A model generated the notes under the pieces. That model saw only the letters and a program-made list of their open reading frames with translations. It ran no database searches and was not told the origin of the DNA. 64,000 bases of DNA from contig JAXLWB010000005.1 of the NCBI GenBank assembly GCA_046328715.1, forward strand, positions 1-64,000, written 5' to 3'. The translations under genes were made by a program, and so were the position numbers. Of the stretch, positions 53,401 to 60,973 are shown in pieces (positions within the stretch are counted from its first letter, which is position 1; the number at the start of each line of letters is the position of its first letter). This DNA comes from JAXLWB01 sp046328715. Lineage in GTDB: Bacteria > Chloroflexota > Anaerolineae > Caldilineales > Caldilineaceae.

Positions 53401-53910
53401 GATAGCCCGATTGCCAGTCGCTATGGCGAGGCTAATTTCTTGGTTGGCATGAATTGGCGCACCCATGCTGCTTCCGCAGCTTATAATTCGACAACTGGGA
53501 TGTTCGAGTATGTCTGTCCCAATAGTGACTGTGTTGCCATTGGTGATGGCGTCTTTCTCTACACTTTGATCATCCGCGTGCCAAGTTTCCTTGACCTCGA
53601 TGGCAATGGCCTGATTGAATCGTACAACGGCTACACCGATCCGGCTGGGCGCGTCGATACGGTGAATCGCTGTTTGGCTCCAAGCGCCGACTGTGTGCCG
53701 TTGCGCATTCAAAACGTGGCCGTAGGCACCTACATCTACGATATGACCGCTCCGTTCCTGCCTGATGTGCGTGAATGGGCCGATGGCGTGGTGACCGACG
53801 GCGTGCGCCGCTTCGACATCACCCCTGCCGATTACCGCTGCCCCAACGATCCTAGCAAGCGCTGTAGCTGGGTTACATTGCCGCAGAATCTACAAATGCA
53901 TCAGCATTGA
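50494..53910 (+). CDS. Secreted CBM96 (DNRLRE) protein with long Thr/Pro linker
   Basis: 1,138 residues, GAGGA nine bases before the ATG. Signal peptide about 1-31 (IPLFFATVLSILLLYCLCAT, then GVANA). Two DNRLRE/CBM96-type beta domains (about 45-205 and 248-410) contain TADTYV-like starts, NYGTANQLRVRSS, SYLRFVV, WVETGMNW and SNRPTLVLQVV. A linker of about 310 residues built of T-x-T-x-P repeats (415-730) follows and is probably glycosylated or stiff. The last 400 residues are a separate globular domain starting PLCPTHDPTIWHGLWNPVLG, with many Cys, Trp and His (CHYDHFHGVDPN) and no family I recognise. Likely binds or acts on an extracellular polysaccharide. The gene is opposite to, and lies inside, the pterin/GT gene group. 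Confidence 0.88.
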   Translation: MPISRIPLFFATVLSILLLYCLCATGVANAQVATATPTISTSIISVTVSADTYVQNNAATTNYGTANQLRVRSSGPTNNSYLRFVVSGVTGVVQSAKIRLYVVDASPSAGSVYTASNNYLSTTTPWVETGMNWNNAPTIGGAALSTVAAANLNTWVEFDVTTLVKGNGTYNLAIRNNSTNPVYYNSKEATSNRPTLVLQVVNGATATATNTSTNTPTNTPTSTPTFTPVPTNTATATPSANSAAFTITVNADTYVDSTATTTNYGTANQLRVRSSRPTNDSYLRFVVTGLTGSVQSAKVRLYVVDASPSAGSIYSVSNNYLNTATPWLETGMNWSNAPAINSAALSTIGAANLNTWVVFDVSAAVKGNGTFNFAIRNTSTNPVYYSSKEATNNRPVLVLQVTNSGTATATSSPTSTPTSTSTSTSVPTSTPTNTATNTSVPPTNTATNTPVPPTSTATDTPTNTPLPTNTATNTYTSTPTPTDTSTQTVVPATSTPLPPTSTATDTPTNTPLPTNTATNTYTSTPTPTDTSTQTVVPATDTATSTPLSTNTSTETVVPPTDTATDTPVSTNTSTETVVPATDTATVTPSPTDTATVTSVPSTATDTPVPPTNTGTDTPLPATSTSTATTVPPTATETSTLIPTNTGTETAVPFTDTPTSTSTPVNTATDTVAPTEIATNTPIPTSTATETATATPTSTSTSTLLPTNTATNTATNTPAATATSTLTPTSTAVALKTPYASAPLCPTHDPTIWHGLWNPVLGCHYDHFHGVDPNSMANYVISGTTITYGPAGALYGGQTIGYSFETPNENAIKHRGYHIQAAIQVPCEQNNFNYINNPKPGCIRSFRVQVHNDTALVEGVTRFHSMFTEAELCTRAGVCGLWQGGGARNDTGEAHIPYKNTCVDIPGSNRPPCPTDPAEWSYIMNIPPYWAFTRLEDARWNLDNEYLCFDGMPYCWNQSSNRSVWELVSSDSPIASRYGEANFLVGMNWRTHAASAAYNSTTGMFEYVCPNSDCVAIGDGVFLYTLIIRVPSFLDLDGNGLIESYNGYTDPAGRVDTVNRCLAPSADCVPLRIQNVAVGTYIYDMTAPFLPDVREWADGVVTDGVRRFDITPADYRCPNDPSKRCSWVTLPQNLQMHQH
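51847..52111 (+). repeat. 138-bp tandem duplication inside the Thr/Pro linker
   Basis: The block beginning CCACCGACCAGCACGG at 51847 recurs at 51985, and both run for about 127 bases with a few silent differences. It encodes the peptide PPTSTATDTPTNTPLPTNTA and onward twice. A recent in-frame slippage or unequal-crossover event. Confidence 0.8.
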
Positions 53911-53962
53911 GGCAGGGTGCAAGTCCCTGATTGTTAGGTTGAACGCTTATATTTGCATGAAG

Positions 53963-54015
53963 AGTAAAGTGTGATGCGTGAATTGCTATCGAAAATTCGC
54001 ACATCATACTTTACT
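53963..54015 (+). terminator. Hairpin after the CBM96 gene
   Basis: 22-base arms 53963-53984 and 53994-54015 pair with three or four mismatches (AGTAAAGT...AATT with AATT...ACTTTACT), 9-nt loop. It lies 53 bases after the CBM96 stop, between convergent genes. Confidence 0.5.
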
Positions 54016-54119
54016 GATGACCAACCTCGTATAATAGACAAAACAGATTAAGATTGCACAACTCGTAGGTGCGGTTTCTTACTGCACGAATAAGAACTTG
54101 CCCCTACTCCCTACTTTCC

Positions 54120-54491
54120 TTATCTCCGATACGAGGCCCAGGCAATCTGGTTTTCCCAGATTTTTACCGTAATCGCCTGTAAATTGCTGGCTTGCAGCTT
54201 TTGCGCTAGCGTTTCGCAGACGATGCGGCAGAAGTGTTCAATGCTGGGATTGAGTCCAGCAAACTCGGGTAGATCATTCAGCGTCTTGTCCTTGTAATAA
54301 GCGACAATCGCTTCCAGATTCTTCTCGACAGCGACAATATCGACACAGTAGCCATGCTGGTCCAGGGTGTCAGTCTCCAATTGGACTTCAAGACGGTAAT
54401 GATGTGAGTGCCAAAAGTTCTCTGCACCCCAGTCGCCGCCAATCAAAAAGTGCTGCGCCACAAAGTCGCGCTGAACTGCCAAAGTATACAT
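54120..54491 (-). CDS. 6-pyruvoyl-tetrahydropterin synthase / QueD-like protein lacking the catalytic Cys
   Basis: 123 residues with AAGGA eight bases before the start. The zinc triad is present: His-14 (AQHFLIGG) and His-28/His-30 (ENFWHSHHYRLEV). The catalytic Cys that precedes the HxH by four residues in QueD/PTPS is Glu-24 here, and the DHH motif is KDK (YYKDKTLNDLPEF). The late glutamate is kept (KIWENQIAW). Cys-to-Glu exchange is known in PTPS-III proteins, which make 6-hydroxymethyl-dihydropterin, but the missing His makes even that uncertain. It follows the MDR gene by 39 bases in the MazG/RibA-RibD/MDR unit. A role in shaping a pterin-like product is inferred. Confidence 0.82.
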   Translation of the reverse strand: MYTLAVQRDFVAQHFLIGGDWGAENFWHSHHYRLEVQLETDTLDQHGYCVDIVAVEKNLEAIVAYYKDKTLNDLPEFAGLNPSIEHFCRIVCETLAQKLQASNLQAITVKIWENQIAWASYRR

Positions 54492-54530
54492 AGGTGATAT
54501 CCTTGTTTGAGAAAAGAGAAGAGGAGTTTG

Positions 54531-55520
54531 TTAGTACGTAAGTAAAACCTGCACTGTTTCCGCTGGCTGCTGGGCGATCCGTTGATAAGCGGCGGCAGCC
54601 TGCTCCACGGCAAAGCGATGGGTGATGAAGTTGGCACTGTCGATCTGTTCCAACATTTGCCAGGCTACCTCGGTTCGCCGTGCCCGATCCCAGCGACCGC
54701 TGCGCTCTGGAGGCAGAGTGCTCACCTGGCTGCTGATCAGACGAATGCGGCTGCGGTGAAAATAACCACCCAGATCAATCGGCGCACGCTTTTGCCCATA
54801 CCAGGAACCGATCACTACTCGACCCTGAAAGCCAGTACAGCGAATCGCCGCATTGAGCGCAACCGGGTTGCTGGAAAGTTCGTAGGTAAGGTCGGCGGTA
54901 GCAGCAAGCGCATCGGGCATGGCATCTGGAGAGTAGGCTTGGTGCGCTCCCAACGTCAGTGCCAATTGTCTACGCAGCGGAAAGGGATCGATCACGGTTA
55001 GCTCGCGCAAGGGAAAGCGTGACAAGAGTGCTGTGGTGAGCAAGCCCACGATGCCTGCACCGAAGACTACCACTCGTTCCCCGATCGCCGGTGCGCCATC
55101 GAGCAGAAAGGTCACCGCCGTTTCTACGTTGGGATAGAGGGCTGCTTGCTCGTCGCTGATCGGCTGCGGGATTGGGATCAATGTCTCGGGGCGAGCGATG
55201 AAATGGCTAGCGTGGGGATGAAAGCCAAACACGGTGCGCCCTAACCAACCTGGATCCACCGCCTTGCCCAGCTCTACCACCTGACCGACACAGGCGTAGC
55301 CATAGCGTAGGGGATAGTGGTTTGTCGTTTGGGCGAGTGTGGCAATGGTGGCATCCAGCGGCAACTCATCGGGTAGCTGACCGCGATAGACCAACATCTC
55401 GGTGCCTGGGCTGATAGCTGAGAGCCTTGTCGCCACCAGGATCTCGTCTGGCGCTGGTTCGGGCGTTGTTTGCTCTTGCACAGCTACCTGATAGGGAGCT
55501 TCAAAGACTAAACTCTTCAC
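54531..55520 (-). CDS. MDR-family dehydrogenase of the RibA/PTPS cluster
   Basis: 329 residues from a GTG at 55520 that overlaps the stop of the RibA-RibD gene by four bases (GTGA), so it is translated by coupling. MDR fold: SLVFEAPYQVAVQEQTTPEP, SAISPGTEMLVYRGQLPDEL, GYACVGQVVELG and the Rossmann turn VVFGAGIVGLLTTALL near 160. The cysteine-rich structural zinc loop of classical alcohol dehydrogenases is absent, so this is a non-structural-zinc MDR. It should reduce or oxidise an intermediate with NAD(P)(H). From memory, an MDR of this type accompanies RibA/PTPS/GT genes in other bacteria. Confidence 0.85.
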   Translation of the reverse strand: MKSLVFEAPYQVAVQEQTTPEPAPDEILVATRLSAISPGTEMLVYRGQLPDELPLDATIATLAQTTNHYPLRYGYACVGQVVELGKAVDPGWLGRTVFGFHPHASHFIARPETLIPIPQPISDEQAALYPNVETAVTFLLDGAPAIGERVVVFGAGIVGLLTTALLSRFPLRELTVIDPFPLRRQLALTLGAHQAYSPDAMPDALAATADLTYELSSNPVALNAAIRCTGFQGRVVIGSWYGQKRAPIDLGGYFHRSRIRLISSQVSTLPPERSGRWDRARRTEVAWQMLEQIDSANFITHRFAVEQAAAAYQRIAQQPAETVQVLLTY

Positions 55521-56941
55521 CGCAATTCTCCCCAGCAGATCAGGTCGCCATCTAGTACTGAGTAGCCGCAATCTTGCAACTGGGCGACGTTCTGATTCGA
55601 TTGAACGGCATGGATGCCACCGACGAAGCGTGGCGCAATCGTGATTACCCCATAGTTGCCAAGCCGCTCGCTGAGAAAACGGTTCAGGATGAGCGCTCCC
55701 CCCTCAACCATTAGGCTGCGGACGCCGATCTTGGCCAATCTTCCCAATACCAAACCCAAGGGGATTCTCCCATCCGCATCCTCTACGAATTGCCAAACTT
55801 CGCCACCTTCAGCCTGAATGCGGGCGATGGCTTGGCTAGAGGCGTTTCCCACTGCAAAGATGGGACGTTGGGGATGGGCAAAGAGTGCTGCTCCGGGAGG
55901 AGTGCGCAAGCGGCTATCAATGATAATAGGGCGTGGCGATGGCCCTTCGACCAGACGTGTCGTCAACCGTGGATTATCGGCCAAAACGGTGCCAATGCCA
56001 ACCAAAATTGCATCGTGCATCGAACGCAGACGGTGGGTCAGCCGCATCGAGCCTTCGGCGCTCAGCCGCAAAGGTTTGCCTGCCTCGGCAGCTATCGATC
56101 CATCCAAGCTTTGCGCCCAACTCAAGGTGACAAAAGGTGACGCTGCACGGTGATGTGCGATGCGCTGTTGCAATGCTTCGAGTTTGGCTTCGATCTCATC
56201 GAAGAAGGCCGATGGATTTGAATTTGTCGCAGCGACAGAAGGTGCTTCCGGTTCATGTTGATGGCCATTACTGCCATTCCCATTGCTCACCAGCTTGCTC
56301 AAGGAAGTGGCAGAAAGTGTGGGCAACGACAACATGTGGCGCATCTTCTGCACTTTGGTTTCTAGGTAAAACCGATTGTCCGCGTGGACCGAGGGGCGCA
56401 CCGGCGTTCGCCCACGAATTGTGACGCCCTCGGCAGCTAGCTTCTCCAACTTGTCGGGATTATTGGTCAGTAGTCGAACGGAGCGGATGCGCAAATCAGC
56501 TAGAATGCCAGCGGCAGCCCAATATTCACGTTCATCCGCCTGATGGCCCAAGCGCAGATTCGCCTCAACCGTGTCGTAGCCTTCATCCTGCAAATTGTAA
56601 GCTTTGAGCTTCTCCTCTAAACCAATCCCACGTCCCTCTTGGCGCAGGTAGAGGATGGCACCGCACCCTTGCTGGGCAATGCGCCACATCGCTAGATGCA
56701 ACTGTTCGCCGCAGTCGCAACGCCGCGAGCCGAGGACGTCGCCAGTAAAACACTCAGAGTGAACACGCACCAGCACATCGTCTTTCTCTGCAACTTCGCC
56801 AAGGACGATGGCAAGATGCTCTTTGTCGTCGCGCTGGTTGCGATAGTGATAAAGCCAAAATTCTCCTTCTGCGGTTGGAATTCGTGCCACAACCGTGCGC
56901 TGAATGGGCTGCGCTGAAGGGTACGTTATGCTACTAGTCAC
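55517..56941 (-). CDS. GTP cyclohydrolase II fused to RibD-type reductase domain
   Basis: 474 residues from a GTG at 56941 with GAGGAG four bases upstream; it overlaps the MazG-like gene end by eight bases. N-terminal half: GTP cyclohydrolase II with zinc cysteines in CFTGDVLGSRRCDCGEQL and the active segment LRQEGRGIGLEEKLKAYN, then RLLTNNPDKLEKLA. After a flexible linker (S/N/G-rich, about 205-245), the C-terminal half is the RibD reductase domain: VTLSWAQSLDGSIAAEAG, LRSMHDAILVGIGTVLADNP and LMVEGGALILNRFL. The deaminase domain of RibD and the DHBP synthase RibB are missing. So it can open GTP and reduce a ribosylamino-pyrimidine, yet not complete riboflavin alone. Use in a secondary pathway is inferred. 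Confidence 0.9.
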   Translation of the reverse strand: MTSSITYPSAQPIQRTVVARIPTAEGEFWLYHYRNQRDDKEHLAIVLGEVAEKDDVLVRVHSECFTGDVLGSRRCDCGEQLHLAMWRIAQQGCGAILYLRQEGRGIGLEEKLKAYNLQDEGYDTVEANLRLGHQADEREYWAAAGILADLRIRSVRLLTNNPDKLEKLAAEGVTIRGRTPVRPSVHADNRFYLETKVQKMRHMLSLPTLSATSLSKLVSNGNGSNGHQHEPEAPSVAATNSNPSAFFDEIEAKLEALQQRIAHHRAASPFVTLSWAQSLDGSIAAEAGKPLRLSAEGSMRLTHRLRSMHDAILVGIGTVLADNPRLTTRLVEGPSPRPIIIDSRLRTPPGAALFAHPQRPIFAVGNASSQAIARIQAEGGEVWQFVEDADGRIPLGLVLGRLAKIGVRSLMVEGGALILNRFLSERLGNYGVITIAPRFVGGIHAVQSNQNVAQLQDCGYSVLDGDLICWGELR

Positions 56942-57296
56942 GGTGCTCCTCTCCCAACGTACCGCTTGTTGCAGCGACTGGAAAACGATGTTCGTTGCGG
57001 GCGAGCTTTTTGTAGATTGCTTCACTAACGTCAATGCCGGTGGCGTTGGCAAAGCTGAGACAGTAAATCAGCACATCGGCCAACTCGTCAGCCACTTCGG
57101 CGCGCAAGGTTGGATCCTGCATGGCGTTGCTACTTTCCTGCACGTCGCGCCATTGAAAGTGCTCCATGATCTCGGCTGCTTCGATGGCGATGCTCATGGC
57201 TAGATTTTTCGGTGTATGATAGCGATACCAATTACGTGCGCCCACGAAGTGATCAACGGCACCGCGCAGGTCGCTGAGGGTTGTTGTTGCGTCCAT
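56934..57296 (-). CDS. MazG-like nucleotide pyrophosphohydrolase
   Basis: 120 residues, all-alpha NTP pyrophosphatase of the MazG/RS21-C6 (dCTPase) group: VGARNWYRYHTPKNLAMSIA, IEAAEIMEHFQW (ExxE, first metal pair) and VADELADVLIYCLSFANATG (ExxD, second pair). Usual role is hydrolysis of non-standard (d)NTPs to monophosphate and pyrophosphate. Its stop codon lies inside the start of the RibA-RibD gene, so it is the first gene of the cluster and may remove pyrophosphate from a nucleotide or pterin-triphosphate-like intermediate. Confidence 0.85.
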   Translation of the reverse strand: MDATTTLSDLRGAVDHFVGARNWYRYHTPKNLAMSIAIEAAEIMEHFQWRDVQESSNAMQDPTLRAEVADELADVLIYCLSFANATGIDVSEAIYKKLARNEHRFPVAATSGTLGEEHRD

Positions 57297-57650
57297 GAAC
57301 CGCTATTCTAGCACATTCTAGGAGCGGTTCAGCGAGCGAGGCTCCGGTTATCATGCGATTACAATGAAAATTGGAATTTCTAGAGCCATTTTCTAGAAAG
57401 TACACTCCAGTTCTCATTCAGAGCCCAGTTTAGAAGCGAAGATGGCCTCTTACCTGCCACATTCGGAGGTGGTACCAATCCATAAATGTAAGTTTAGCCG
57501 TTTTTACTAGTGGTGGCCACCTGTAGTGCGAGTTTTCAACGTTTGAACAGTTCACCTCAATCAATGTAGTTGCTGACCTTACACGACTAATAGCGAAGGT
57601 GAGGCGTGGCGCGGTTGGCGACTACGAAAGGTATGCTCAAGGAGGCATCC
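57297..57650. other. Divergent spacer, nothing firm
   Basis: 354 bases between the MazG-like gene and the CHRD gene. It should hold promoters in both directions. No repeat, hairpin of size or small gene was identified. Confidence 0.3.
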
Positions 57651-58184
57651 ATGAAGGTCCGACCCCTACTGGTGACCGGTTTTCTCGCCTTGCTGTTGGT
57701 GCTGGGCAGTGTTGCTGTGCTTGCCAAAAGCCGTGAATTCAAGACAAAATTGAGTGGTCGTAACGAAGTCCCTGTGCGTGTCACAGGCGCAAAGGGCGAA
57801 GCTGAGATGGAAGTGGAGAAGCGCGGTGACAAACTGCACTTCAAGCTAGAAGTTGAGGATATCCACAATGTCTGGATGTCACACTTCCATTTAGGAGCAG
57901 TTGGCTCGAATGGCCCAATCGTAGTTTGGCTCTTCCCCCGCCAAGCTCCACCCCCTGCCAGCTCCATTCCGGGTGAGACCGATGGCAAACTGGCCGAGGG
58001 TGATATTACGGCGGCGGATCTTGTCGGCCCGTTGGCGGGACAACCGATCAGTGCGTTGTTTGATGCGATTGCTGCGGGCAATATCTACGTCAACGTTCAT
58101 ACCAACGATTTTGTGGATCCGCCGAATACCGGACCAGGCGACTTCCCTGGCGGCGAAATCCGTGGCCAGGTTCACGAACATTAG
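57651..58184 (+). CDS. Exported CHRD-domain protein
   Basis: 177 residues from the ATG at 57651 with AAGGAGG five bases upstream. Signal peptide about 1-26 (VRPLLVTGFLALLLVLGSVA, then VLA). The mature part is one CHRD domain: KTKLSGRNEVPVRVTGAKGE, KLHFKLEVEDIHNVWMSHFH, GDITAADLVGP and the end AAGNIYVNVHTNDFVDPP with GGEIRGQVHEH. CHRD domains occur in chordin and in bacterial secreted proteins; molecular function is unknown. Single-gene unit. Confidence 0.9.
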   Translation: MKVRPLLVTGFLALLLVLGSVAVLAKSREFKTKLSGRNEVPVRVTGAKGEAEMEVEKRGDKLHFKLEVEDIHNVWMSHFHLGAVGSNGPIVVWLFPRQAPPPASSIPGETDGKLAEGDITAADLVGPLAGQPISALFDAIAAGNIYVNVHTNDFVDPPNTGPGDFPGGEIRGQVHEH

Positions 58185-58236
58185 AAAGAAGCAGAATGCA
58201 AGCTAAATTCAGTAGTTCACGGATTTAACGCAAAAT

Positions 58237-58313
58237 GTCATTCTGAGCGGCTGTTTGCGAAGAATCTTGTTGTCAACCCCAGATTCTTCGGCGAAAAGCT
58301 GCCTCAGAATGAC
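58237..58313. repeat. 77-bp intergenic palindrome with GTCATTCTGAG ends
   Basis: GTCATTCTGAG (58237-58247) pairs with CTCAGAATGAC (58303-58313), and CGAAGAATCT (58258-58267) with AGATTCTTCG (58281-58290). This end sequence is, from memory, a widespread bacterial intergenic repeat theme. It separates the convergent CHRD and PhyH genes and could end transcription from both. Confidence 0.7.
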
Positions 58314-58347
58314 AAATCGTGGTCTACTGAGATTTGCCCCTTCCCTT

Positions 58348-59130
58348 CTACATTCCCATTCCTTCACCTAACCCATAGTAGCGTCCAGTTGGATCAATGC
58401 CACGCAACACCATCCCCTGACCGCGTGAAAGATGCGTATTCACACTCGGCATGTCACTTGGATCGCGTAATTGGAAGAGACAGGTCGTGCGTGCTTCGTT
58501 GCTCACATTGATGCCCGAGCCGTGAATGGTGAGATAGCTGAAGAAGAGCACATCCCCCGCCTCCGCCGGACAAGGCACCGACGATTCGATCGGATATTGT
58601 TCGAAGGGCAAATGCCAGCCACCGCCCTGTTGATGCTCGATTGGTCCCAACTTGTGGCTGCCAGGAACAACCCGAATACAGCCTTTTTCAATTGGCGCAT
58701 TGTCAAAATGGACAACGGCAGCAATCATACTGTGCTTGTCGTGCGGGAAATAGGGGACGTCCTGGTGCATGGGGAACGGTGAGCCCTTCTCCGGTGGCTT
58801 GATGAAGAGTTTGTTGTGATGCAACGCAACATTCGGTGAGCCGATAACTTCCGAAGCGGCGTCCATCAACTCCTTTTTGAACATGATGCTACCCAACAGT
58901 GCTGATTGAAATTGCACATTATGGCAATGGAAGATCTGTGTCTTCTTGGCTTGGTCCGAAGTCTCGCGGGCGGCCCCCCATGTTGCATCCAGGTTGCGCG
59001 TCGTTGCCAGACGTGCAATCAAATCGTGCGCCTCTTGGCGAAAGGCCGCTGCTTCGGCCTTTGTAAAGATACCTTTGACCAGTAAATAGCCGTTTTCGCG
59101 GTAAAACTCAATCTGTTCTTGCGTGAGCAT
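58348..59130 (-). CDS. PhyH-family Fe(II)/2-oxoglutarate dioxygenase
   Basis: 260 residues from the ATG at 59130 (AAAGGA ten bases upstream; a longer frame to 59256 has no supporting site). Double-stranded beta-helix: HHNKLFIKPPEKGSPFPMHQ leading into the HxD metal motif (HQDVPYF) near 135, VHFDNAPIEKGCIRVVPGSH, and the distal metal His in FFSYLTIHGSGINVSNEART near 215 with the arginine for 2-oxoglutarate. Hydroxylation of a small molecule or lipid is expected; the substrate is not known. Stands alone. Confidence 0.9.
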   Translation of the reverse strand: MLTQEQIEFYRENGYLLVKGIFTKAEAAAFRQEAHDLIARLATTRNLDATWGAARETSDQAKKTQIFHCHNVQFQSALLGSIMFKKELMDAASEVIGSPNVALHHNKLFIKPPEKGSPFPMHQDVPYFPHDKHSMIAAVVHFDNAPIEKGCIRVVPGSHKLGPIEHQQGGGWHLPFEQYPIESSVPCPAEAGDVLFFSYLTIHGSGINVSNEARTTCLFQLRDPSDMPSVNTHLSRGQGMVLRGIDPTGRYYGLGEGMGM

Positions 59131-59328
59131 AGTGATTATGTCCTTTGTTGGCAGAAATATGTCGTTCCAAAGCCAGCCGAAATGACCACCGTGCACATAA
59201 CACCAATCGCGGTTGTAAAACAATGGATTTCCCTCGCAGCTACGGTTGAAATTCATGGCTTTACAGGGACAATTGGTATCAGTTGTCTAGTGAACATTTC
59301 AGATGGTTTGTTGTAATCCAGGGTTGGG
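59131..59328. other. Spacer between pentapeptide and PhyH genes
   Basis: Non-coding; holds the PhyH promoter region by position. No recognisable motif. Confidence 0.25.
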
Positions 59329-60651
59329 CTATTGTATCGCACCCTCTAGCTTTGCGCCATCTAGCTTGGCGTTGGTGAGATCTGCACCGCTGAGATCTGC
59401 CCCGCTCAGGTTCGTGCCGTGCAGGTTGGTGCCGACCAACTGTGCTCGGTGAAGATTTGCACCTGCCAAATCAAGGTTGGAGAGGTCCAGGCTAGAAAGA
59501 TCTGCCCAACTGAGGTCAATGCCACGTAAGTCTGTGAAGACACCAGTCGCATTGACCACATTCCAAACCCGACGATCTCGCTCGGAAAGCAGGGTTTGAG
59601 TGTCGATCAGCATGCCACGCATATCGGCCCAGGTGAGATCGGCTTCTGAGAGGTCGCTGCCGCTGAAGTTGGCATCGCGCAATTGTGCGTCGCGCAAGGT
59701 GGCCGAGTGAAGATTGGCATTATGCAGATTGGCCTCGGACAAATCGGCCAACCGTAGATCGGCGTCGGTGAGGTTGCTATCCTGGAGGTTGCTTCCTTGC
59801 AGTTGCGCGCCACGTAAATAGACTTCGACCAGATAGGCTGCGCTCAATTCGCTTCCCGCCAGCTTTCGCCCATCGACTGTGCTGTTGACCAATTCCCAGA
59901 CCAGTCGCCACTTGCCGTCTATCTGCGTGGTGTCGTCGAGTTTTGCACCTTGAAATTTTGCCTGAGTCAAGTCGGCATTGGAAAGGTCGGCGGCAACGAG
60001 AATAGCGTTGCGCAAATCGGTGCCTGCCAACTTAGCGTCAGTCAATTGCGCTCCTGTCAAGTTGGCGTTGACCAGATCGATCCCGGCTAAGGCTCGACCT
60101 TGGCTGGGTTGGTTGACAATTTCCCAGACCAAGCGCCATTTGCCAGCGATCCGCGTGGATGCGTCGATGCGCGTTCCCAGCCAGGATGTCTGATCAAAAA
60201 TAGCACTGCTGAAATCGGCTCCCAACAGATTGGCACCGCTCAAATCGGCCTGGCTAAAGTTGGCACCTCCGGCGTCGACGGCTTGCAGGTCTGCGCCGTG
60301 CAGCGAAGCGCTGATCAAGCTTGTTGCGCGTAGCGATGCTCTGGTGAAATTGGCATCATCGAGCTTGCTTTCGGCCAGATTGGCAAACCAAAGATCCGCT
60401 GCGGAGAAATTAGCGCCCACCAAATTGGCCTTTGCGAAATTGGCACTGCGTAAATCTGCGCCACTCAGGTCGATGCCTGGCTGTTGGTTATTTTGAAATT
60501 GGGCACCGCGGCAATCGGGTGGACAACTCTGCCAGCGGTCGCGCAGCACTAGCACATAGAGTAACCAGGCTGTCACCAATAGCAGTGGCCCTAGGATCAC
60601 CGCCCAGAAGTAAAGCCGCTCAAGCCAAGGCACTTCGATCGTCGATTTCAT
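59329..60651 (-). CDS. Membrane-anchored pentapeptide-repeat protein
   Basis: 440 residues. One membrane segment at about 14-32 (FWAVILGPLLLVTAWLLYVL) followed by pentapeptide A(D/N)LxX repeats that would form a right-handed quadrilateral helix (LSGADLRSANFAKANLVGAN, LSWADLSSLDLSNLDLAGAN). The repeat stretch is broken three times by a similar insert, TRIAGKWRLVWEIVNQ, TQIDGKWRLVWELVNS and LSERDRRVWNVVNA, each after a T-x-I/L-D-like lead. Such inserts seem to be a subfamily habit. Function of most pentapeptide proteins is unknown; the quinolone-resistance type mimics DNA but has no such anchor. Ribosome-binding site weak. Confidence 0.88.
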   Translation of the reverse strand: MKSTIEVPWLERLYFWAVILGPLLLVTAWLLYVLVLRDRWQSCPPDCRGAQFQNNQQPGIDLSGADLRSANFAKANLVGANFSAADLWFANLAESKLDDANFTRASLRATSLISASLHGADLQAVDAGGANFSQADLSGANLLGADFSSAIFDQTSWLGTRIDASTRIAGKWRLVWEIVNQPSQGRALAGIDLVNANLTGAQLTDAKLAGTDLRNAILVAADLSNADLTQAKFQGAKLDDTTQIDGKWRLVWELVNSTVDGRKLAGSELSAAYLVEVYLRGAQLQGSNLQDSNLTDADLRLADLSEANLHNANLHSATLRDAQLRDANFSGSDLSEADLTWADMRGMLIDTQTLLSERDRRVWNVVNATGVFTDLRGIDLSWADLSSLDLSNLDLAGANLHRAQLVGTNLHGTNLSGADLSGADLTNAKLDGAKLEGAIQ

Positions 60652-60973
60652 CTTACGCCTGTCATCAAGAAGTCACAGCCGGGTTCTGTAAGTCTGAACC
60701 AACAAGTATGCACCGTGAAAGATGGTTGGGAGTTCATCAGGATTTCATTTTGTTTGTGTATCATTTCTTTCGTTACTTCGTGCGATGTGTCAGCGCTACA
60801 AATAGCATTTGCGTCATCTTTGAGGTTGTAGTGTAATAGAGATCTCACATGATTAAGTTGAAATTGTAGTGGCCGTACACCCTTTGGGATGACGATGAAA
60901 TAACTTCAAACTGCTCATGATATGGGTAGTATAGTAACATGCGCAACCATACAAACGAAAGAAGGAGCAAATT
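60652..60973. other. Divergent spacer upstream of the Gfo/Idh/MocA gene
   Basis: 322 bases. A possible weak promoter for the rightward gene is TTCAAA (60905-60910) with TAGTAT (60927-60932) at 16-bp spacing. Nothing else is evident. Confidence 0.3.
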
